Of a stretch of 64,000 nt of DNA, positions 60,511-64,000 are shown piece after piece. Origin of the DNA: Bacillus sp. EAC (GTDB taxonomy: Bacteria > Bacillota > Bacilli > Bacillales > Bacillaceae_G); contig NZ_NCSY01000003.1 in the NCBI RefSeq assembly GCF_002156875.1, positions 62,001 through 126,000 of the forward strand. The letters are read 5' to 3'. Position 1 is the first letter of the stretch. The number at the start of each line of letters is the position of its first letter. The position numbers were made by a program, and so were the translations under genes. Below the pieces are notes generated by a model, which saw nothing but the letters and a program-made list of their open reading frames with translations, had not been told where the DNA came from and did not search any database.

Positions 60511-60538
60511 ATTATATTATGAATGAGTATTCAGTCAA
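60511..60538 (-). promoter_or_regulatory. fadF promoter
   Basis: TTGACT at 60533-60538 and TATAAT at 60511-60516 on the minus strand with a 16-base spacer. The spacer holds a FadR operator. Confidence 0.75.
60520..60537 (-). promoter_or_regulatory. FadR-like operator in the fadF promoter
   Basis: TGAATGAGTATTCAGTCA matches the Bacillus FadR consensus (TGAATGANTANTCATTCA) with a single mismatch. Its position between the -35 and -10 elements fits repression relieved by long-chain acyl-CoA. Confidence 0.75.
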
Positions 60539-60627
60539 TAGTTTTTCAATATAATTGAGCCCTTTTTCATATAAAATCCTTCATTTGGTCATACTATCAA
60601 CACGTTCAAGGTAAAGGAGTTATCTAA

Positions 60628-61821
60628 ATGTTTCTGTTTATTTTATTAATTGTTCTACTCTTACTTATACTCCTTGCTGTTTTAGATCTCTATTTCGGTT
60701 ACAAGGCATTTCATAAATATGATAGGCCATGTCCATTCAAAAATAGAAATAGTGATTCGACTTTAATTACTGACGGGAATGTTCTTTATAAACATTTACT
60801 TGATGATATAAGCGAAGCTAGTTCAAGCATTTCAATGTTGTTTTATATTGTTCGAAATGATGATACAAGCGAAAAATTCTTAACCTTACTCGAAAAAAAG
60901 GCTCATGAAGGATTACAAGTTAGACTTCTAGTCGATTGGATTGGTAGCTTTAGATTAAAACGAAATCGAATCAAAAAGTTAAAGGAAAATGGAGTGGAAG
61001 TACTGTTTAATAGACGTACAGGTTTTCCCTATACAATTTATCGATTTCAACATCGAAACCATCGAAAAATCACTGTAATTGATCATCAAATTGGCTATTT
61101 TGGTGGCTTTAATATTGGTAAAGAATACATAGGATTTAACGAAGAACTAGGTTATTGGAGAGATTATCATATTAGAATGACAGGCGAAGGTGTAAAAGAC
61201 TTACAAGCTCAGTTTTTAATAGACTGGACAAGAAGTGGTGGTAAAGAATTTCCATTAACGAGCACAAATAACTTGTGCAAAGGTGATACCCAGCACCATT
61301 TCTATTCTTCTGATTTTATTCGAATTGAATCACTCTATAAAGATTTAATTGATAAAGCCGAAAAGCATATTTATATCGGTACTCCTTATTTTATCCCGAC
61401 AAAAAAAGTAATGAACGCTCTATTAGCAGCACTTCATCGTGGTGTTTCTATTTGTGTAATGGTACCTGAAAAAGAAGATCATAGACTTGTCAAAGAAGCT
61501 TCCTTCCCGCATCTTCTTCTAATTTTAGAAGGTGGAGGTAAGGTATTTCATTATCAAAAAGGCTTTTTTCATGCGAAGGTACTGTTAATTGACGATTATT
61601 ACTGTGATGTTGGCTCAGTTAATTTTGATCGTAGAAGCTTATGTATAAACGATGAATGGAGTTGTATTTTCACAAGTACACCATTTATCTTAAAAATCAA
61701 AGACATTTTTACGAAGGATTTAGAACAAACAAAATCATATCCAATCACCTATTATAAGAACACGACTCTTTTATGGAAATTTCGAAAGTTACTATCTAAA
61801 CTACTTTCGCCTTTAATGTAA
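60628..61821 (+). CDS. clsB: Cardiolipin synthase-type phospholipase D protein (YwjE/ClsB)
   Basis: This 397-residue protein has an N-terminal membrane helix (about 2-22) and two HKD motifs: [19 protein letters not shown] (near 147) and [18 protein letters not shown] (near 316). It condenses phosphatidylglycerols to cardiolipin, by homology to YwjE. It is divergent from fadF. It is followed closely by uvsE. Confidence 0.9.
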   Translation: MFLFILLIVLLLLILLAVLDLYFGYKAFHKYDRPCPFKNRNSDSTLITDGNVLYKHLLDDISEASSSISMLFYIVRNDDTSEKFLTLLEKKAHEGLQVRLLVDWIGSFRLKRNRIKKLKENGVEVLFNRRTGFPYTIYRFQHRNHRKITVIDHQIGYFGGFNIGKEYIGFNEELGYWRDYHIRMTGEGVKDLQAQFLIDWTRSGGKEFPLTSTNNLCKGDTQHHFYSSDFIRIESLYKDLIDKAEKHIYIGTPYFIPTKKVMNALLAALHRGVSICVMVPEKEDHRLVKEASFPHLLLILEGGGKVFHYQKGFFHAKVLLIDDYYCDVGSVNFDRRSLCINDEWSCIFTSTPFILKIKDIFTKDLEQTKSYPITYYKNTTLLWKFRKLLSKLLSPLM

Positions 61822-61867
61822 CGAAAAAAGACTAATGGAATTTAGTGTCATTTTCGAGGTGTACACA

Positions 61868-62821
61868 ATGAAAATACGATTCGGATACGTATCTCACGCA
61901 TTATCTTTATATAATTGTTCTCCTGCCAAAACACTTACTTTAACCAGGTATAAATCAATGGGTAAAAATGAACGATTAGAAAAATTAATCGAGGTTACTT
62001 CCCAAAATATCGAAAATACAATGCGGGCACTCCATTTCAATGTAGGACAACAAATACCTTTATATAGAATGTCCTCTTCAATGGTGCCACTGGCGACACA
62101 TCCTGATGTTGATTTTGATTATTTAACTCTATTTCGTCACCAATTTAAAGAGATTGGGGATTTCATAAAAAAACATCATTTAAGAGTTAGTTTTCACCCA
62201 AATCAATTCACATTATTTACGAGTGATAAACAGCATATTACAGTTAACGCCGTAAGAGATATGGAATATCACTATAATGTTCTAAAAGCAATGGGAGTAG
62301 AAGATCAAAGTGTTATTAATATTCATGTAGGCGGGGCATATGGAAACAAAGAATTAGCAATAGCACGATTTTATGAGAATATAAAAACATTGCCTGCCTT
62401 TATAAAAAAGCAAATGACGCTTGAAAATGATGATAAAACTTATACTGCATCGGAAACTCTCAAGGTTTGTAAATCGGAAGAGATACCACTCGTTTTTGAT
62501 TATCATCACCATATTGCAAATTGTAGCGATGAACCTTTAGACAAATTATTACCACAAATCTACACGACTTGGGAGAGAACAAATTTAAAACCCAAAATAC
62601 ATATATCTTCGCCGAGGTCCGAAAAAGAGTTTCGTTCACACTCAGATCTAATCAATATAGAATTTATAAAGCCGTTTTTTGACATCGCAAAAGCGCTTGG
62701 AGAAGATATTGATATTATGATTGAGTCTAAACAAAAGGATATAGCTCTTTTACAACTTATTGAGGACTTATCTAAATTCCGTGGCTATAAACGAATTAGT
62801 GGTGGAGTTATTGAAGTTTAA
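61868..62821 (+). CDS. uvsE: UV damage endonuclease UvsE (YwjD)
   Basis: This 317-residue UvdE/UVDE TIM-barrel nuclease nicks DNA 5' to UV photoproducts. The start at 61868 follows GAGGTG with 6-nt spacing; an ATG at 61835 is poorly placed. Motifs: [18 protein letters not shown] at the start, the metal ligands [20 protein letters not shown] and DYHHHIANC. It follows clsB by 46 bases as in B. subtilis ywjE-ywjD. Spore UV repair is a plausible use. Confidence 0.93.
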   Translation: MKIRFGYVSHALSLYNCSPAKTLTLTRYKSMGKNERLEKLIEVTSQNIENTMRALHFNVGQQIPLYRMSSSMVPLATHPDVDFDYLTLFRHQFKEIGDFIKKHHLRVSFHPNQFTLFTSDKQHITVNAVRDMEYHYNVLKAMGVEDQSVINIHVGGAYGNKELAIARFYENIKTLPAFIKKQMTLENDDKTYTASETLKVCKSEEIPLVFDYHHHIANCSDEPLDKLLPQIYTTWERTNLKPKIHISSPRSEKEFRSHSDLINIEFIKPFFDIAKALGEDIDIMIESKQKDIALLQLIEDLSKFRGYKRISGGVIEV

Positions 62822-62863
62822 TATTAGAAGCAAGTAAAAATAAAAATACGCTTAGTAAATAAA

Positions 62864-62912
62864 TGAAATGCCCCCAACTGTTTGATGGTATCTAACAATT
62901 GGGGGCACTTCA
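62864..62912. repeat. 49-bp palindrome resembling an IS150-group end; likely bidirectional terminator
   Basis: TGAAATGCCCCCAACTGTT and AACAATTGGGGGCACTTCA form a 19-bp stem with two G-U-compatible mismatches and an 11-nt loop. The outer sequence strongly resembles the right end of the IS at 29853-31282 (TGAACTGCACCCCAATTGTT). It lies between the convergent uvsE and rsgI-like genes. Confidence 0.7.
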
Positions 62913-62943
62913 AAACCATGCGTTTTTCTACTTTAAGAAGAAA

Positions 62944-64000
62944 CTATCTTCGCTTATCGTTATCTTTGTCATTGATATTTTTATGATCATCACCGTTCTG
63001 ATTATCATGTACTTTATCCTGACGCTTCGAATGATTATTTCTTTCATAATCGTTATCTTGTTCATGGCCCTTCTTTGGCTTATGAGCCGCATGAAGACCA
63101 TTTCCATGACCTGAATGGTTATTATTCTTATGATTAGATTGATTTTCATTTAAATGCTTATTTCGTCCATTCTGACCACGATATTGATTTTTCACTTTGC
63201 CTTTTCCCCGATTATTTGTACAATCAGGTTTATTCCAATGGTGTCTTCCGTGATTATTAGGATTTACATAATGATTTTTATCTTTTGTTTCTTTTTGAAT
63301 CAATCTTATTTTTTCTGGCTTATTTTTATTTGAGCTAGATGTTACTTTTTGTACATTTTTAATAGTAGATTGTTTGTGATCGTTTGTTGGTAATGCATTT
63401 GTAACAGACGTATTTTTTTGAGTCGACTTGTGTTTGTTTGATGATTTATTTAAATTGATATGCGAATTTTTTTCTTGTAGATCATTTAACTTATCATTTA
63501 ATTTACTTTGTTTTGCTTTATATTTTTTCTCCATTGAACCCGATATTATTACTTTTTCGTTAGGCTCAATAACCTTATTTTTTTCCATTTTCCCAATTAG
63601 GTCTCCCATAACAATTTCAAGAGACTCTTGATTCCAGCCATCCATCTGTTTAATTAATTTCTTACCTTCGTCGTTGTTGGCCTTCATCCCAATTACCAAT
63701 AGATGCTTATTCAGTACAATTGATACTTTAGCGTGCGAATTAACATTTACAATACCTGCTGCTAGTACACTTTGTTCATTTTTATCTACGAATAAAATTG
63801 AAATAAAAATGAGAACACTCGCAATCATTACAGGTAGTAATTTTGGGGAAACTAGATTCATTTTTTTATTTACAATAATAGCATGACTAGGGAACTGAAT
63901 TTCTTGACCAATTGTATAAGATGACATTTGTTTTTTGCATTTTAAATACTCTCCGCTAGCTGTTAACACAACTACCGACGAATGATTAACTTTTAATACG
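62944..64000 (-). CDS. RsgI-like anti-sigma-I factor (5' end beyond window)
   Basis: The frame stays open past the window end, so the N-terminus is missing. The visible start VLKVNHSSVVVLTASGEYLKCKK and YTIGQEIQF is the RsgI_N cytosolic anti-sigma domain. A single membrane helix follows (LLPVMIASVLIFISILFV), then the extracellular VNVNSHAKVSIVLNKHLLVIG domain of the RsgI family. The C-terminal about 190 residues are Asn/His/Lys-rich low complexity rather than a sensory carbohydrate module. The sigI gene probably lies immediately upstream, outside the window. Confidence 0.85.
   Translation of the reverse strand, partial: VLKVNHSSVVVLTASGEYLKCKKQMSSYTIGQEIQFPSHAIIVNKKMNLVSPKLLPVMIASVLIFISILFVDKNEQSVLAAGIVNVNSHAKVSIVLNKHLLVIGMKANNDEGKKLIKQMDGWNQESLEIVMGDLIGKMEKNKVIEPNEKVIISGSMEKKYKAKQSKLNDKLNDLQEKNSHINLNKSSNKHKSTQKNTSVTNALPTNDHKQSTIKNVQKVTSSSNKNKPEKIRLIQKETKDKNHYVNPNNHGRHHWNKPDCTNNRGKGKVKNQYRGQNGRNKHLNENQSNHKNNNHSGHGNGLHAAHKPKKGHEQDNDYERNNHSKRQDKVHDNQNGDDHKNINDKDNDKRR

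Overview
The window is a low-GC (about one third G+C by eye) chromosomal stretch from an endospore-forming member of the Bacillaceae. The evidence is SpoIIP, SpoIIR, Spo0F, RNA polymerase delta, bacilliredoxin BrxA, the ywl/ywj gene order of Bacillus subtilis, strong GGAGG ribosome binding sites and frequent TTG/GTG starts. The exact genus cannot be fixed from sequence alone; something near Gottfriedia or the B. cereus/B. subtilis relatives is my guess.

Region 1 (1-11.3 kb) is housekeeping and stress genes, nearly all on the minus strand: thymidylate synthase (cut by the window edge), a YpiP/RsmJ-like methyltransferase, bacilliredoxin, a CvfC/YpgR HEAT-repeat protein, an SSB paralogue without the usual acidic tip, an ABC-F ATPase (YfmR/Uup type) overlapping an HD hydrolase (YpgQ), a glutathione peroxidase, an MBL-fold hydrolase, a DEAD-box helicase with an unknown partner, and formate-THF ligase.

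Region 2 (11.4-31.3 kb) is more variable: small secreted or membrane proteins, a chemotaxis receptor with a long acidic tail, two cell-wall hydrolases (an SH3b amidase and SpoIIP), a small Cys-rich protein, the YcgQ/YcgR permease pair, a CorA transporter, a DedA protein, two tandem peptide-binding lipoproteins without permease genes, PssA, a zinc-binding lipoprotein behind a near-consensus Zur box, and an apparently intact IS150-type IS3-family element.

Region 3 (31.3-62.8 kb) is a long block syntenic with B. subtilis glyA to uvsE: glyA, ywlG, rpiB, ywlE, mntP, ywlC, ywlB, spoIIR, an additional ATP-grasp ligase, prmC, prfA, tdk, a zinc-free L31, rho, glpX, murA, fbaA, spo0F, ywjG (opposite strand), pyrG, rpoE, then a fatty-acid/branched-chain acyl-CoA block (icmF, acdA, thiolase, fadF) and the divergent clsB and uvsE. 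The block links one-carbon metabolism, translation termination, central carbon flux, the sporulation phosphorelay and acyl-CoA degradation. The window ends inside an RsgI-like anti-sigma factor.

Regulatory DNA is informative. There is a pyrG promoter whose transcript should start GGGCUC, followed by a terminator (the CTP-sensing attenuator arrangement); a sigma-H promoter at spo0F; a FadR-like operator inside the fadF promoter; a cre site before acdA; a Zur box before the zinc lipoprotein; and a cluster of five DnaA boxes at ywlC/ywlB. The best candidate for something undescribed is a structured repeat of about 110-127 nt: a tandem pair after pyrG (49078-49331) and a diverged inverted copy (about 52029-52138), whose predicted long hairpin is kept by paired base changes.
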